From: an uncultured Clostridia bacterium
GTDB taxonomy: Bacteria; Bacillota; Clostridia; TANB77; CAG-508
Assembly: GCA_934180065.1 (NCBI GenBank)
Contig: CAKPRA010000005.1
Span: forward strand, 1-64,000
Length of the DNA stretch: 64,000 nt
Direction of reading: 5' to 3'
The translations under genes and the position numbers were made by a program. The stretch's first letter is position 1; every line of letters begins with the position of its first letter. Shown here in pieces: positions 8,902-18,453 of this stretch. Under the pieces are notes generated by a model. That model did no database searches, had not been told where the DNA came from, and was given only the letters and a program-made list of their open reading frames with translations.

Positions 8902-9159
8902 ATGGCAACAAAAGATAAGAGTATATGGATTTTGATAATATTTATTTTATCAGGTATTGTAGTAGGTGGTTTATTAGGAGATTTAGCATCTAAGTCAGGA
9001 GGCTTATGGTGGCTTGCTTATGGTCAGGAATTTGGTTTAAGAGAGCCTTTGTCTGTTGATTTGAGTGTAATAAAATTTTCGTTTTCATTACTAATTAAGT
9101 TGAATATTTCTAGTATTTTAGGTATGATACTTGCTGTATTTATTTATAGAAAAATCTAA
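8902..9159 (+). CDS. DUF4321 domain small membrane protein
   Basis: An 85-residue protein with two hydrophobic helices (about residues 8-27 and 60-82) separated by a loop with the conserved GLLGDLASK and GGLWWLAYGQEFG. This matches the DUF4321 family, which in many Clostridia sits just upstream of radC-mreBCD, as here. The function is unknown; the context suggests the cell envelope or shape. The leader contains GATATAATAAGGGGGA twice (8855-8894), and the second copy supplies the ribosome-binding site. Confidence 0.8.
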   Translation: MATKDKSIWILIIFILSGIVVGGLLGDLASKSGGLWWLAYGQEFGLREPLSVDLSVIKFSFSLLIKLNISSILGMILAVFIYRKI

Positions 9160-9206
9160 TTATATTGAAGCATAAAGGGGTTATAGGGGGCAGAAAGGAA
9201 TTTATT

Positions 9207-9899
9207 TTGGCAATTAAAATAAAAGAGCTTCCAATAACGGAAAGACCATATGAAAAATTAGAGCTGTATGGTGAAAAAATGTTATCAAATTCTGAATTAT
9301 TGGCTATAATAATTAAGAATGGTACAAAAAATTTTACTGCTATTGACATATCAAATAAAATTCTAAATAAGATAAATAATAATCTAAAAGAGCTACAAGA
9401 TATGCCTTTAGAGGAGTTTAAAAATATACAAGGAATTGGAAAGGTAAAAGCTATTCAGCTTAAGGCTGTATGTGAGCTTGCTAAAAGAATGTCTAGACCA
9501 ATTAATGATACAAAAGTTCAAATTAAGACTACAAAAGATATTGCAGAAATTTTTATGGATGAATTGAGATATGAGAAAAGAGAAATTGTTAAATTAGTTT
9601 TATTAAATACAAAAAATATTATTATGAAAATTATTGATATTTCATTTGGAGGGACTAGCTCTGCTCATGTGGAACCTAAGGATATTTTGATAGAAGCAAT
9701 TAAAATTGGGGCACCAAAAATGATTTTGGTACATAATCATCCAAGTGGGGATTCTGAACCGAGTTTTGCAGATTTTGAAATTACAGATAGAATAGAAAAG
9801 GCAGCCAAGATTATGGGGATTGAATTATTGGACCACATAGTTATTGGCGATGGAAATTATGTAAGTATTTTTTTGAAAAGAGGAGTTAATAATGTTTAA
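9207..9899 (+). CDS. radC: RadC family JAB/MPN protein
   Basis: A 230-residue RadC-family (UPF0758) protein. The N-terminal half has helix-hairpin-helix character (NIQGIGKVKAIQLKAV). The C-terminal JAMM domain carries HNHPSGD-x4-FAD, the metal-binding motif. Its cellular role is unsettled despite the historical DNA-repair name. The start is taken as TTG 9207 because AGAAAGGA lies seven bases upstream and the protein then begins with the family-typical IKELP-x2-RPYEKL. An earlier in-frame TTG at 9165 has no site. The stop overlaps the mreB start by 8 bp. Confidence 0.9.
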   Translation: MAIKIKELPITERPYEKLELYGEKMLSNSELLAIIIKNGTKNFTAIDISNKILNKINNNLKELQDMPLEEFKNIQGIGKVKAIQLKAVCELAKRMSRPINDTKVQIKTTKDIAEIFMDELRYEKREIVKLVLLNTKNIIMKIIDISFGGTSSAHVEPKDILIEAIKIGAPKMILVHNHPSGDSEPSFADFEITDRIEKAAKIMGIELLDHIVIGDGNYVSIFLKRGVNNV

Positions 9900-10932
9900 A
9901 TTTAATCTGTTTAAATTAGTATCAAAAGATATTGGAATAGATTTGGGAACAGCAAATATTTTGGTAACAATTAAGGGGAAAGGAATTGTTTTAAAAGAGC
10001 CTTCTGTTGTTGCAATTGATAAAAAAACTGGAGGCATTTTATCAACTGGGTTTGAGGCTAAAGAGATGCTTGGAAGAACTCCAGAAGATATTAAAGCTAT
10101 TAGACCATTAAAAGATGGTGTAATAGCTGATTTTACAGCTACACAATTGATGCTTAAAAATATTTTGACTAAAGTTTGTAGAAAATATAATGTAACAAGA
10201 CCTAGAGTTGTTGTTGGAGTTCCTTTTGGAATTACTGAAGTTGAGGAAAGAGCTGTGCAGGAATCTGTTTTGCAAGCTGGTGCAAAGGAAGTTTATTTAA
10301 TTGAAGAGCCTATGGCTGCAGCTATTGGAGCTAATGTTGATGTTGCTGAGCCAAGTGGAAATATAATTGTTGATATTGGTGGAGGTACAACTGAAGTTGC
10401 TGTTATTTCTTTGGGAGGAATTGTGGTCAGCTATTCTCTAAGAGTTGCTGGAGATGAGTTTGATGAGGATATTGTAAATTATATAAAAAAAGAAATGAAT
10501 CTTGCTATAGGGTTAACTACTGCAGAAGAGATAAAAAAGACTATAGGGTGTGCTAAGCCTCTTATGACTGATATGTCTATGGAAGTTAGAGGAAGAGATT
10601 ATACTACAGGATTGCCTAAAATTGTTACAGTATATTCATCTCAAATATTGGAGGCTATGAATGAATCTGTAATGAAAATTGTGGATCTTGTAAAAGTGAC
10701 ATTGGAAAAAACTCCTCCAGAGCTTTCTTCTGATATTATGGAAAAAGGGATTATTTTAGCAGGAGGTGGAGCTCTTATTCAGAATTTGGACAAATTACTT
10801 ATTGATAATACTGGTATGCCTGTGTATATAGCTGAAGATCCTTTGGATTGTGTTGTTAAAGGAGCTGGAAAAACTTTAGATGATATCGAAAAGCTAAAAA
10901 GCATTTTTATAAATTCAAGAAGACATAAATAA
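9892..10932 (+). CDS. mreB: Rod shape-determining protein MreB
   Basis: Actin-like cytoskeletal ATPase that organises lateral wall synthesis at the inner membrane face. The phosphate-1 motif IGIDLGTANILV is near residue 16, the phosphate-2 motif DIGGGTTEVAV near 160, and the adenosine loop LAGGGALI near 285. At 346 residues it has family length. Translation is coupled to radC by an 8-bp overlap, with AAAAGAGG upstream. It is followed directly by mreC, mreD and a PBP2-type transpeptidase, the elongasome set, so the organism is probably a rod. Confidence 0.96.
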   Translation: MFKFNLFKLVSKDIGIDLGTANILVTIKGKGIVLKEPSVVAIDKKTGGILSTGFEAKEMLGRTPEDIKAIRPLKDGVIADFTATQLMLKNILTKVCRKYNVTRPRVVVGVPFGITEVEERAVQESVLQAGAKEVYLIEEPMAAAIGANVDVAEPSGNIIVDIGGGTTEVAVISLGGIVVSYSLRVAGDEFDEDIVNYIKKEMNLAIGLTTAEEIKKTIGCAKPLMTDMSMEVRGRDYTTGLPKIVTVYSSQILEAMNESVMKIVDLVKVTLEKTPPELSSDIMEKGIILAGGGALIQNLDKLLIDNTGMPVYIAEDPLDCVVKGAGKTLDDIEKLKSIFINSRRHK

Positions 10933-10948
10933 ATTTAGGAGATTATAA

Positions 10949-11770
10949 ATGTATAAAGATAATAAAAATGGAAAAATTGGTATTATTATAACTATAGTTG
11001 TTTTGATTATTTTAGTGATTTTTTCAAATTTAGATAAAGGGATAATAAGTAAAATTGTCAATCCATTTACTAAGCTTACTATGTCTGTTCAAGGTGGGAT
11101 AGTTAATTTAAAAAATAAGATAAATGGAAATGATGAATATTTTAAATCTTTAGATTCTATAAAATCTCAATATAATGACTTAAAATATGAGAATGAAAGA
11201 TTGGAGCAGGAAAACAAGGAATTGATTGCTTTACAAGCTGAAAATAAGACTTTAAAGGAACAATTGAAATTAGCTAATAATTATCCAGATTTTGATGTTA
11301 TACCAGGATATGTTATTCAAAGAGATTTTTCCAATTATAGTAAGACTATAGTTATTAATTTGGGTCGAAATAATGGAATTGAAGAGGGGATGACTGTACT
11401 TGCAGATAAAGGTCTTGTTGGATATGTTGTCTATGTTGAAGATAATTCTGCTAAAGTACAGACTATAGTTGATACAGCCAGTGCTGTGAGTTGTTTTATT
11501 TCGAATTCAGAAAAGAGCTTAGTTACTAGAGGTTTATTGGATTCAAATAATAAAATCAAGGGAAATTATATTGATAATGATGTGGTTTTAAATGAAGGAG
11601 ATAGTATTTATACTTCTGGAATTGGTGGAATATACCCAAAAAATATAAACATAGGAAAAATAAAAGAAATAGTTAATACTCAAAATAAAACAAATAGATA
11701 TGTATATATTGAAACTGCTGTGGATTTTGAAAATTTGAGTAATATTGTAGTTATCAAAAATCAAAAGTAA
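10949..11770 (+). CDS. mreC: Rod shape-determining protein MreC
   Basis: A 273-residue protein with one N-terminal membrane helix (about 10-27), a coiled coil rich in Glu/Lys/Leu (about 70-111) and the beta-rich extracellular MreC domain. Family blocks such as VINLGRNNGIEEGM and DKGLVGYV are visible. It links MreB to the periplasmic-side synthesis machinery. It is the third gene of the elongasome operon, with AGGAG before the ATG and a 16-bp gap from mreB. Confidence 0.93.
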   Translation: MYKDNKNGKIGIIITIVVLIILVIFSNLDKGIISKIVNPFTKLTMSVQGGIVNLKNKINGNDEYFKSLDSIKSQYNDLKYENERLEQENKELIALQAENKTLKEQLKLANNYPDFDVIPGYVIQRDFSNYSKTIVINLGRNNGIEEGMTVLADKGLVGYVVYVEDNSAKVQTIVDTASAVSCFISNSEKSLVTRGLLDSNNKIKGNYIDNDVVLNEGDSIYTSGIGGIYPKNINIGKIKEIVNTQNKTNRYVYIETAVDFENLSNIVVIKNQK

Positions 11771-11782
11771 GGAGGAAACCAA

Positions 11783-12316
11783 TTGAAAAAATTTGGAGTT
11801 ATATTTTCTTTAATTGTTATATATTTCGTTATATATTTTTTACAAGTCAATTTTTTTAGTTGGTTTAATATTGACGGTGTACAACCTAACTTGTTTGTAT
11901 TATTAGCTTTATTTATAGGTATTTTTATAAATGGAAAAATGGGTGCAATAAGTGGATTTATTATTGGTTTGTACACAGATTTTTTATTTTCAAATTCTAT
12001 AGGAATTTCGGCCGTAATTTTGGCTTTAGTTGGTTTTTGTGGATATATTTTAGAAAAGAGATTTTCTAGAGATAGCAAAATAACAATTGTTTTGATGGGG
12101 TTAATATCAACTGGAATATATGAAATAATTGTTATTGCTTTTAGAGCAATTACAATGGGAGCTACAATAAGTTTTATTCCATTTATTTATAAAATCTTTG
12201 TAGAATTAGTATATAATTCGCTATTAATTATTATTTTATATCCATTAATACATAGATTTGGGATATATGCAGAAGAAATTTTTAATAGTAAAAAAATGTT
12301 GACAAGATATTTCTAA
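11783..12316 (+). CDS. mreD: Rod shape-determining protein MreD
   Basis: A 177-residue integral membrane protein with about five hydrophobic helices and the family-typical GVQPNLFVLLALFIG and GFIIGLYTDFLFS blocks. It is the membrane component of the elongasome between mreC and the PBP2 gene. It starts with TTG 11783, directly supported by AAGGAGGAAACC. Confidence 0.9.
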   Translation: MKKFGVIFSLIVIYFVIYFLQVNFFSWFNIDGVQPNLFVLLALFIGIFINGKMGAISGFIIGLYTDFLFSNSIGISAVILALVGFCGYILEKRFSRDSKITIVLMGLISTGIYEIIVIAFRAITMGATISFIPFIYKIFVELVYNSLLIIILYPLIHRFGIYAEEIFNSKKMLTRYF

Positions 12317-12353
12317 AAGTAATATTTAATCTAATATTAGAAAGGAGTAACAT

Positions 12354-14387
12354 TTGGAAGGCAAAGAGCGCAAAGAAAAAAATCTTAGATATAATATTTT
12401 GACTGTTATTGTATTTTTTATAGGATTAATTCTGTTATGTCAGTTAATTAATCTTCAAATTGTAAACGGAAATGAATATAGAGCACAATCTAGTTCAAGA
12501 CTTACGAGAGAAACAATTATTTATGCTGATAGAGGGGAAATTTTGGATTGTAATGGTGTTAAATTAGTTACAACAAGTACTGGATATGAGCTATATTTAT
12601 ATAAAACAACAACAGATAATGATCTTTTAAATAATAATATTTTAAATATTATTAATGTATTAGAAAAAAATGAGGATTCATATGTTGATAATTTAATTTT
12701 GACAGTTGAACCATTTGGTTTTTCAACAAATAATGAAGATACAATAAAAAAATGGAAAAAGAATAATTCTATTAATGAAAATAGTAGTCCTGAAGAATGT
12801 TTTTATTATTTGAAAAATAAATATAAGATTAATAATGATAATAATGTGGAAGCTAGAAAAATAATGGCTATTAGATATGAAATATCACAAAAAGGTTATA
12901 GTAATATTAAACCTGTAGAGATAGCTACAAATATAAGTAAAAATTCTGTTTTGATGTTTAGTGAAGAAAATAGTAAATTTTCTGGAATTGATATAGGGAC
13001 TGCTCCTGTTGTAACTTATAATTATGGATCTTTGGCTTCACATTTATTGGGATATTGTGGAAAAATTACACAAACAGAGCTTGAATCATTAAATGGAGAA
13101 TATGATGATAATGAATTAATTGGTAAAACTGGAATCCAATATGTTTTTGAGAAATATTTAAGAGGTTCTAATGGTGTTAGACAGATTGATATGGATGTTA
13201 ATGGTAATATTACTGGAGAATATATAACTAAAGAGCCTGTTGTTGGAGCTGATGTGCAATTATCAATTGATGCCAAGATTCAAGCTGCAACTGAAGAAGC
13301 TTTAAAAGCTGATATTGAAAAAATAGCTAGTGGAGGATATGCAGAAAAAAGTGATACAAATGCTGGTGCTGTTGTTGTTATGAATACTAAAACAGGTGAG
13401 TTATTAGCTTTGGCAAGTTATCCAGATTATGAACCTCAGTTATTTGTAAATGGAATTAGTGTAGATAAATATCAGGAATATAATAATGTACAAGCTCTTT
13501 ATAATAGGGCTATTAGTGGAACATATGCTCCTGGGTCAACTTTTAAAATGATAACTGCTATTGCTGGATTAGAAACTGGAAATGTATCTGTTAATGATAA
13601 AATTAATTGTACAGGTGTATATCCATATGCTCATAAACCAGTGTGCTGGTATTATACATCACATAGAAGCGGACATGGTCCTTTGAATGTTTCTCAAGCT
13701 ATTCAACATTCATGTAACTATTTCTTTTATGAGGTTGGAAATAGAATTGGAATTGATACTTTATCAGAATATTCTAATTATTTTGGACTTGGAAGAAAGA
13801 CTGGGATAGAATTACCAAGTGAATCTAGTGGTAGTATTGCTAGTAGAGAAAAAGCTAAATCTGAAAAAAGAGAATGGTATTTGGGTGAAACTTTGTCTGC
13901 TGCAATTGGTCAAAGTTATAATAATGTTACTCCAATACAAATGGCTAAATATATAAGTATTTTGGTTAATGGTGGACATCAGATTGATGTTACAGCTGTT
14001 AAATCTGTAAAAAATTCTGATGGAACTGAAATTTCTAAACAAGAGGTAAATAATTATGTGAATGGTTTATTGGGAATAAATGAACCGAATATTGATGAGA
14101 AAGTTTTTAAAGATGAAAATTTAAAGGCTGTGTTAGATGGAATGAAAAATGTTACAACTGAGTCTGGTGGTACAGCATATTCTATATTTAAAGATTTCTC
14201 AGTTACTGTTGGTGGTAAAACTGGATCTGCTCAAGCTGGTAATAAAACACATGCTTGGTTTGTGGGATTTGCTCCTTTTGATGAACCTGAGATTGCGGTT
14301 GTTGCACTTGTTGAAAATGGTGCTCATGGTGCGTATGCTGCACAAATTGCAAAGGATATTTTTGAAGCATATTTCTATGAGGATTAA
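12354..14387 (+). CDS. mrdA: Penicillin-binding protein 2, elongation transpeptidase
   Basis: Class B penicillin-binding protein (677 residues) that cross-links peptidoglycan during elongation. It has one N-terminal membrane helix (about 14-32), a dimerisation/pedestal domain from about 55 and a transpeptidase domain with S395-T-F-K398, S453-C-N455 and K622-T-G624. It is the last gene of the mreBCD operon. TTG 12354 is the start, seven bases after AAAGGAG. Partner of MreC/MreD; the SEDS glycosyltransferase RodA is not in this window. Confidence 0.94.
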   Translation: MEGKERKEKNLRYNILTVIVFFIGLILLCQLINLQIVNGNEYRAQSSSRLTRETIIYADRGEILDCNGVKLVTTSTGYELYLYKTTTDNDLLNNNILNIINVLEKNEDSYVDNLILTVEPFGFSTNNEDTIKKWKKNNSINENSSPEECFYYLKNKYKINNDNNVEARKIMAIRYEISQKGYSNIKPVEIATNISKNSVLMFSEENSKFSGIDIGTAPVVTYNYGSLASHLLGYCGKITQTELESLNGEYDDNELIGKTGIQYVFEKYLRGSNGVRQIDMDVNGNITGEYITKEPVVGADVQLSIDAKIQAATEEALKADIEKIASGGYAEKSDTNAGAVVVMNTKTGELLALASYPDYEPQLFVNGISVDKYQEYNNVQALYNRAISGTYAPGSTFKMITAIAGLETGNVSVNDKINCTGVYPYAHKPVCWYYTSHRSGHGPLNVSQAIQHSCNYFFYEVGNRIGIDTLSEYSNYFGLGRKTGIELPSESSGSIASREKAKSEKREWYLGETLSAAIGQSYNNVTPIQMAKYISILVNGGHQIDVTAVKSVKNSDGTEISKQEVNNYVNGLLGINEPNIDEKVFKDENLKAVLDGMKNVTTESGGTAYSIFKDFSVTVGGKTGSAQAGNKTHAWFVGFAPFDEPEIAVVALVENGAHGAYAAQIAKDIFEAYFYED

Positions 14388-14453
14388 TATATTCATATAT
14401 CTGGCTTATTATAATATAAAAATATTACATGATATTTAATTTTGAAGAATAAG

Positions 14454-14622
14454 GCCGTGTAATATATATTATATAAAAAAATTCATGTCTTGCTGGTCGC
14501 CCTTACAAAGCAGTGTAAGAAGGGTAGAGCCCTCGTTTGAGTTTTGATAAATGAAAAGTTTAACTAAAAGCTCCCAAACTGCGCGACTTTTCATTTTTTT
14601 ATATAATATATATTACACTAGT
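14454..14622 (+). repeat. Dispersed structured element, copy C
   Basis: Full copy of a second stem subtype. The outer stem is GTGTAATATATATTATAT with ATATAATATATATTACAC instead of the GGATATGTGG type, while the core CTTGCTGGTCGCCC ... ACTAAAAGCTCCCAAACTGC is kept. The internal helix CCCTTAC/GTAAG is perfectly paired here. It sits between mrdA (+) and the convergent minus-strand small-protein genes. Confidence 0.85.
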
Positions 14623-14630
14623 TTTTGTTA

Positions 14631-14987
14631 TTAAAAAAGTAATGAAAATAGTGCTAGTAATAATAAATTGTCTGTTATGTGCTCTTTATATAAAAAATAT
14701 ATGAGTGCAAGGATTAGTAAATCATCATTATATAATTGTATTCCATGAAATTCAATAAGTGGTTTATCTAGAAAATAATTATTTGAATTTTTTTTATCTG
14801 TTTTTGATTTTGAATTTTGAGTATCATCCTTTTTTTGGGAATTGGAAGGTGATTCAAAATCTTTTTTATTATATTCTGATTGAATTGTGTCATTTTTTTG
14901 GTGTGGTTTGTTTGGGTTTTGTGGTGGTGGAAGATAAGATGGTTTATAGTACATTGGTCTGAAAAATGGATTAAAAAAACTATTCAT
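14631..14987 (-). CDS. Small Pro/Asn-rich protein with hydrophobic tail
   Basis: A 118-residue protein. The N-terminus is rich in Pro, Phe and Tyr (MNSFFNPFFRPMYY, PPPQNPNKP), the middle is polar low-complexity, and the C-terminus is hydrophobic (LLILALIYFLYKEHITDNLL). Proteins of this shape recur as the last of small-gene clusters in Clostridia, possibly spore- or envelope-associated; that is inference. ATG 14987 is preferred because GGTGG lies just upstream and the ATG overlaps the stop of the previous gene by 8 bp. Confidence 0.6.
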   Translation of the reverse strand: MNSFFNPFFRPMYYKPSYLPPPQNPNKPHQKNDTIQSEYNKKDFESPSNSQKKDDTQNSKSKTDKKNSNNYFLDKPLIEFHGIQLYNDDLLILALIYFLYKEHITDNLLLLALFSLLF

Positions 14988-15420
14988 TTTTATTTTCACC
15001 ACCAGCCATTGGATTCATTACTTCTATTACTTTTGCGAGATTTAAAAATTTTATATATTGATCTACTTTTTCTTTTTTTGAATCTGCTAAATATGGTTTT
15101 AATGATAATAATAAATTTGATCTTGGATCATTTTTATTATTATTGAAATTGTCCATTATTGATTTTAGTTTTATTATTGTGTTTATGTCAAATTCGGGAA
15201 TAGCAGATCCGTTATTTGAGCTTGAAGAAGTTTGGGTAGTATTGTTTTGGTTATTTGAGTTTTGTGTAGTATGTGTATTTGTTTTTTCTTCGGTTGATTC
15301 TGTGGAAGAATTATTAGATGAAGAAAAATTGTTTAATATATTTTTTAAATTGTCTGATGTTTCTTTGTCTGAAAGAATAGAATTTAACTTTTGAAAGATG
15401 TCATTCATATCTCCATCCAT
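14980..15420 (-). CDS. Low-complexity Ser/Asn-rich small protein
   Basis: A 146-residue protein with a structured N-terminus (MNDIFQKLNSIL), a Ser/Thr/Asn-rich linker (about 50-95) and a conserved-looking C-terminal helical part (LLLSLKPYLADSKKEKVDQYIKFL, split by a short turn). The C-terminal block resembles a segment I have seen in small clostridial proteins of unknown, perhaps sporulation-related, function. AGGAGG precedes ATG 15420. It is the middle gene of a three-gene minus-strand operon. Confidence 0.6.
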   Translation of the reverse strand: MDGDMNDIFQKLNSILSDKETSDNLKNILNNFSSSNNSSTESTEEKTNTHTTQNSNNQNNTTQTSSSSNNGSAIPEFDINTIIKLKSIMDNFNNNKNDPRSNLLLSLKPYLADSKKEKVDQYIKFLNLAKVIEVMNPMAGGENKNE

Positions 15421-15444
15421 TAATATACCTCCTAACTTTTGTTT

Positions 15445-15613
15445 TTAATTTCCGCTTTTGATTCATATTGTTTTTTAATTGATTTATTATTTTCTGCTGA
15501 TCATTTGATTTTAGAATTGTATTTAGTTGATTTATTCCTTTCTCTAAATCTTTTTTATCCATTTTTGATAAGGTATTCATTAATTGTGAAATGTCTAAAT
15601 TATTATTGCTCAT
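15445..15613 (-). CDS. Small helical protein, apparent +1 frameshift at a CGG codon
   Basis: First gene of the minus-strand trio. Read straight, it gives 70 residues and runs 20 bp into the next gene with an improbable basic tail. An in-frame CGG at 15454-15452 is followed by AAA. If the C is skipped, the frame reads Lys-Gly-Asn-stop and ends at 15445, leaving a normal 24-bp gap containing AGGAGG before the next ATG. The protein would then be 55 residues, helical and polar (SQLMNTLSKMDKKDLEKG). I prefer the frameshifted reading because three other genes here show the same CGGA pattern. Confidence 0.5.
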
Positions 15614-15947
15614 AATATTTGGTCCTTTCTTAATTATTGTTGATTTTATAATATAGCAGACTATATTAAATGATTAATGTCTGCTTTTATAAAAAAATTC
15701 TTATTATAATATATGCAGGAATTTTAAAATGTAGATATAAATTTTTCTTTAAATATTGTTTTTTACAGTATTTTGAGATAAAATATAAAACATAATTTGT
15801 GTTATTAAGAAAAAAAATAAGATAAAAAAATATATTATATCACAATATGTAAAAAACTTTTTATTATTTATGTATTTAAAACGACAAATATTTTAATTGT
15901 AATTGTGTAATATAGATACATAAATAAAAAAGCAAGAGGTGGTAAGG
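15614..15947. promoter_or_regulatory. Divergent intergenic region with hairpin and possible Spo0A box
   Basis: This 334-bp gap separates the minus-strand trio from spoIIE. GCAGAC pairs with GTCTGC across a 17-base loop near 15657-15686, another relative of the GTCCGC-type repeats. On the minus strand at 15881-15888, TTTGTCGT resembles the Spo0A box core TGTCGAA with two mismatches, placed about 60 bp upstream of spoIIE, a gene that Spo0A activates in Bacillus. The promoter elements are not clear. Confidence 0.35.
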
Positions 15948-18443
15948 ATGTTTCAAAATATAGCTAGCGATGTTAATAAGAATAATCGCAGTCAGGATGT
16001 TAAATTTGATGGAGAAGAGATTAAAGATATATTAAAAAAGCTTTTTTCAATTAGAAATATTATTATATATGTAATTTCTTTTATGATTTCTATGATAAGC
16101 TTTGGTGGTGATATTTCATTGGGTCTTGCTCCTTTTGGTCTTTCAATTGTTGCTGCTGCAGCAAGCTCTGGAATTCCAATAAGTGTTGTATATATAGTAA
16201 CTTTAATAGGAAGTTATATAGGTTTGGGACAAGATATTACAGGAAATTATTTTCTAACAAGTATTGTTTTTTTTGCTACATTATTTATATTTAAACCTAA
16301 GAAACAAAATGATGTTAATGAAAAGGCAAAATTAGGAAAGAATTTAGTTATATCAATTCTAGTTGTTAGAATTGTGCCAATGTTGTTTACTTCAATTAAT
16401 CTTTCTAATTTTATTTTGGCAATTATGCTTAGTATAGTTACATACATATTTTATAAAATTTTTGTAAATGCAATAGATGTTGTATATGAATATGGATATA
16501 AAAAAGTTTTTTCTGTAGAAGAGCTAATGGGAGCAGGGTTAATGGTGGCTATTGCTGTTTCTGCTTTAGAGCCTATTTCTATTTTAGGATATTCGGTTAA
16601 AAATATCTTATGCATTTTAGTTGTTCTAATATTAGGATGGAAAAGTGGTATTTTATTAGGAACAACTGGTGGAGTTACAATTGGAGTTGTTTTAGGTATT
16701 GTTGGTAATGAACCACCAATAGTGGTTGCAGCTTTTGCTGTTGCTGGTATGTTATCTGGAATATTAAGTAAAACTGGTAGATTAGGTGTAATAATAGGTT
16801 TTATAGTTGGAAATATTTTAATAACATATTTTTCAAATGGAATTATAGAGCCAATTATTTTATTTCAAGAAATTTTAATTGCTTCTTTGGGATTATTACT
16901 TATTCCTAAAAAAGTTGAGTATGCTATTGATGATATATTTGATAAAACTGCTATTTTACCTGAAACTACTAAAAAGACTTTATCTTCAAGTAAAGAAACT
17001 GCAAATAAATTAAGTAATATTTCTGAAACTATTTCTGAAATTGCTAAAAGTTATAATCAAGTGGCTGCGACTGTTGTTGAGGATAAAGAAAAAGTTGAAG
17101 ATGAAAATAGAGATATTTTTGAAAAAGAGCTTAAAGATAATCTTGAGGGAATGGAAGATAATATTTTATATCAAGATATTATTTTATCAACAGATATAAC
17201 CGGAGATATATATAATTGTTTGAAAAATAACAATAAATTAACTAAAGAAATTTTGATTTCAATTTTTGCTAAATATAATAATTATATTATTGGAGCAGAT
17301 GAAGGTAATAGAAATAAAAGTGTTGATAATGATATTAATAATATGATAGAAACAATTAATAAAGCATATGATTTGGCTAAAATAAATTTTGTTTGGAAAA
17401 AGAAAATTGAGGAAAAAAATAAAAATATGTGTACTCAATTAAAAAGTGTTTCTGAAGCTATTTCTGATTTAGCAGATGATATTGAAAGTGATAATTCAAA
17501 TCGATTTTATGATAAACAAGAGCTTATTACCAAGTTGTTATCACAAAAAGGTATAAAAGTTTCTGAAGTTAAAATAAGAGAAAATGATTCTAAGAGAAAA
17601 GTTATAAATGTGTATACAAAAAATGAAGATTGTACTCAGGAAAATTGTGAATATAGAAAGATTGAAAGAGTTTTGACAAAGGTTTTTGAAGAGCCTATTG
17701 TTTTACAAAAAAGAAGATGCTCTGTAAAATGTAATTCAGAATATTGTGGATATAAATTTATTTCTAAGGATTTATATAATTTAAAAGTTGGTATTGCAAG
17801 AGCTAAAAAATATGATTCTCCTGTTTCTGGTGATTCTAGTATACAGACAAAATTAAATGATGGAAAATATTTATTAGCAATTAGTGATGGAAAGGGCTCT
17901 GGACCAGAAGCAAGAAAATGTAGTAAAATTGCGATTAAAATGCTTGAGAAAATGTTATCTTCTGGATTTAAAAAAGATGTTTCTGTTAAGATGATTAATT
18001 CAACTTTATCTGCTGATATGGAAGATGATATGTATGCAACTCTTGATATTTTGATTTTAGATTTATATCAAGGTAATATTGAATTTATAAAAAATGGTGC
18101 TTGCCCAACATATATTAAAAGAAACAAGTCTGTTGAATTAATTAATTCAATTGCTTTACCTACAGGAATTGTTGATGATATTGATTTAGTTGTTTATGAT
18201 AAAGATATCAAAAGCGGAGATATTATTGTTATGTGTAGTGATGGAATTACAGAGTCTAATGAAGAATATATGCATAAAGAGCTATGGTTAAAATACTTTT
18301 TGGAAGAAATTCAGACTGATGATGTTCAACAAATTGCGGATTTAATTATAAGTGAAGCTATTGATAATGATTATGGTAAAGAGAAAGATGATATGACTGT
18401 AATTGTTGCTAAGGTTTCTGGTGAGGGAACAAAAAGAATATAA
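15948..18443 (+). CDS. spoIIE: Stage II sporulation protein E
   Basis: PP2C-type phosphatase that dephosphorylates SpoIIAA and so activates sigma-F in the forespore. It has 831 residues. About ten membrane helices occupy residues 30-330, followed by a central region and a C-terminal PP2C domain with SDGKGSGPEARKCS, MCSDGITES and KDDMTV, the metal-binding Asp blocks. ATG 15948 is preferred over the GTG at 15939, which lies within the AGAGGTGG ribosome-binding site. This is the clearest sign that the organism forms spores. Confidence 0.95.
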   Translation: MFQNIASDVNKNNRSQDVKFDGEEIKDILKKLFSIRNIIIYVISFMISMISFGGDISLGLAPFGLSIVAAAASSGIPISVVYIVTLIGSYIGLGQDITGNYFLTSIVFFATLFIFKPKKQNDVNEKAKLGKNLVISILVVRIVPMLFTSINLSNFILAIMLSIVTYIFYKIFVNAIDVVYEYGYKKVFSVEELMGAGLMVAIAVSALEPISILGYSVKNILCILVVLILGWKSGILLGTTGGVTIGVVLGIVGNEPPIVVAAFAVAGMLSGILSKTGRLGVIIGFIVGNILITYFSNGIIEPIILFQEILIASLGLLLIPKKVEYAIDDIFDKTAILPETTKKTLSSSKETANKLSNISETISEIAKSYNQVAATVVEDKEKVEDENRDIFEKELKDNLEGMEDNILYQDIILSTDITGDIYNCLKNNNKLTKEILISIFAKYNNYIIGADEGNRNKSVDNDINNMIETINKAYDLAKINFVWKKKIEEKNKNMCTQLKSVSEAISDLADDIESDNSNRFYDKQELITKLLSQKGIKVSEVKIRENDSKRKVINVYTKNEDCTQENCEYRKIERVLTKVFEEPIVLQKRRCSVKCNSEYCGYKFISKDLYNLKVGIARAKKYDSPVSGDSSIQTKLNDGKYLLAISDGKGSGPEARKCSKIAIKMLEKMLSSGFKKDVSVKMINSTLSADMEDDMYATLDILILDLYQGNIEFIKNGACPTYIKRNKSVELINSIALPTGIVDDIDLVVYDKDIKSGDIIVMCSDGITESNEEYMHKELWLKYFLEEIQTDDVQQIADLIISEAIDNDYGKEKDDMTVIVAKVSGEGTKRI

Positions 18444-18453
18444 ATTTTAAGTA

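Noticed and set aside
14149..14439. 96-codon frame within and beyond the 3' end of mrdA
   Set aside because: Out-of-frame shadow of a well-conserved transpeptidase domain, with no ribosome-binding site.
14759..15394. Plus-strand frames opposite the small-protein operon
   Set aside because: Leu/Phe-rich antisense shadows. The minus frames have ribosome-binding sites and overlapping start/stop arrangement.
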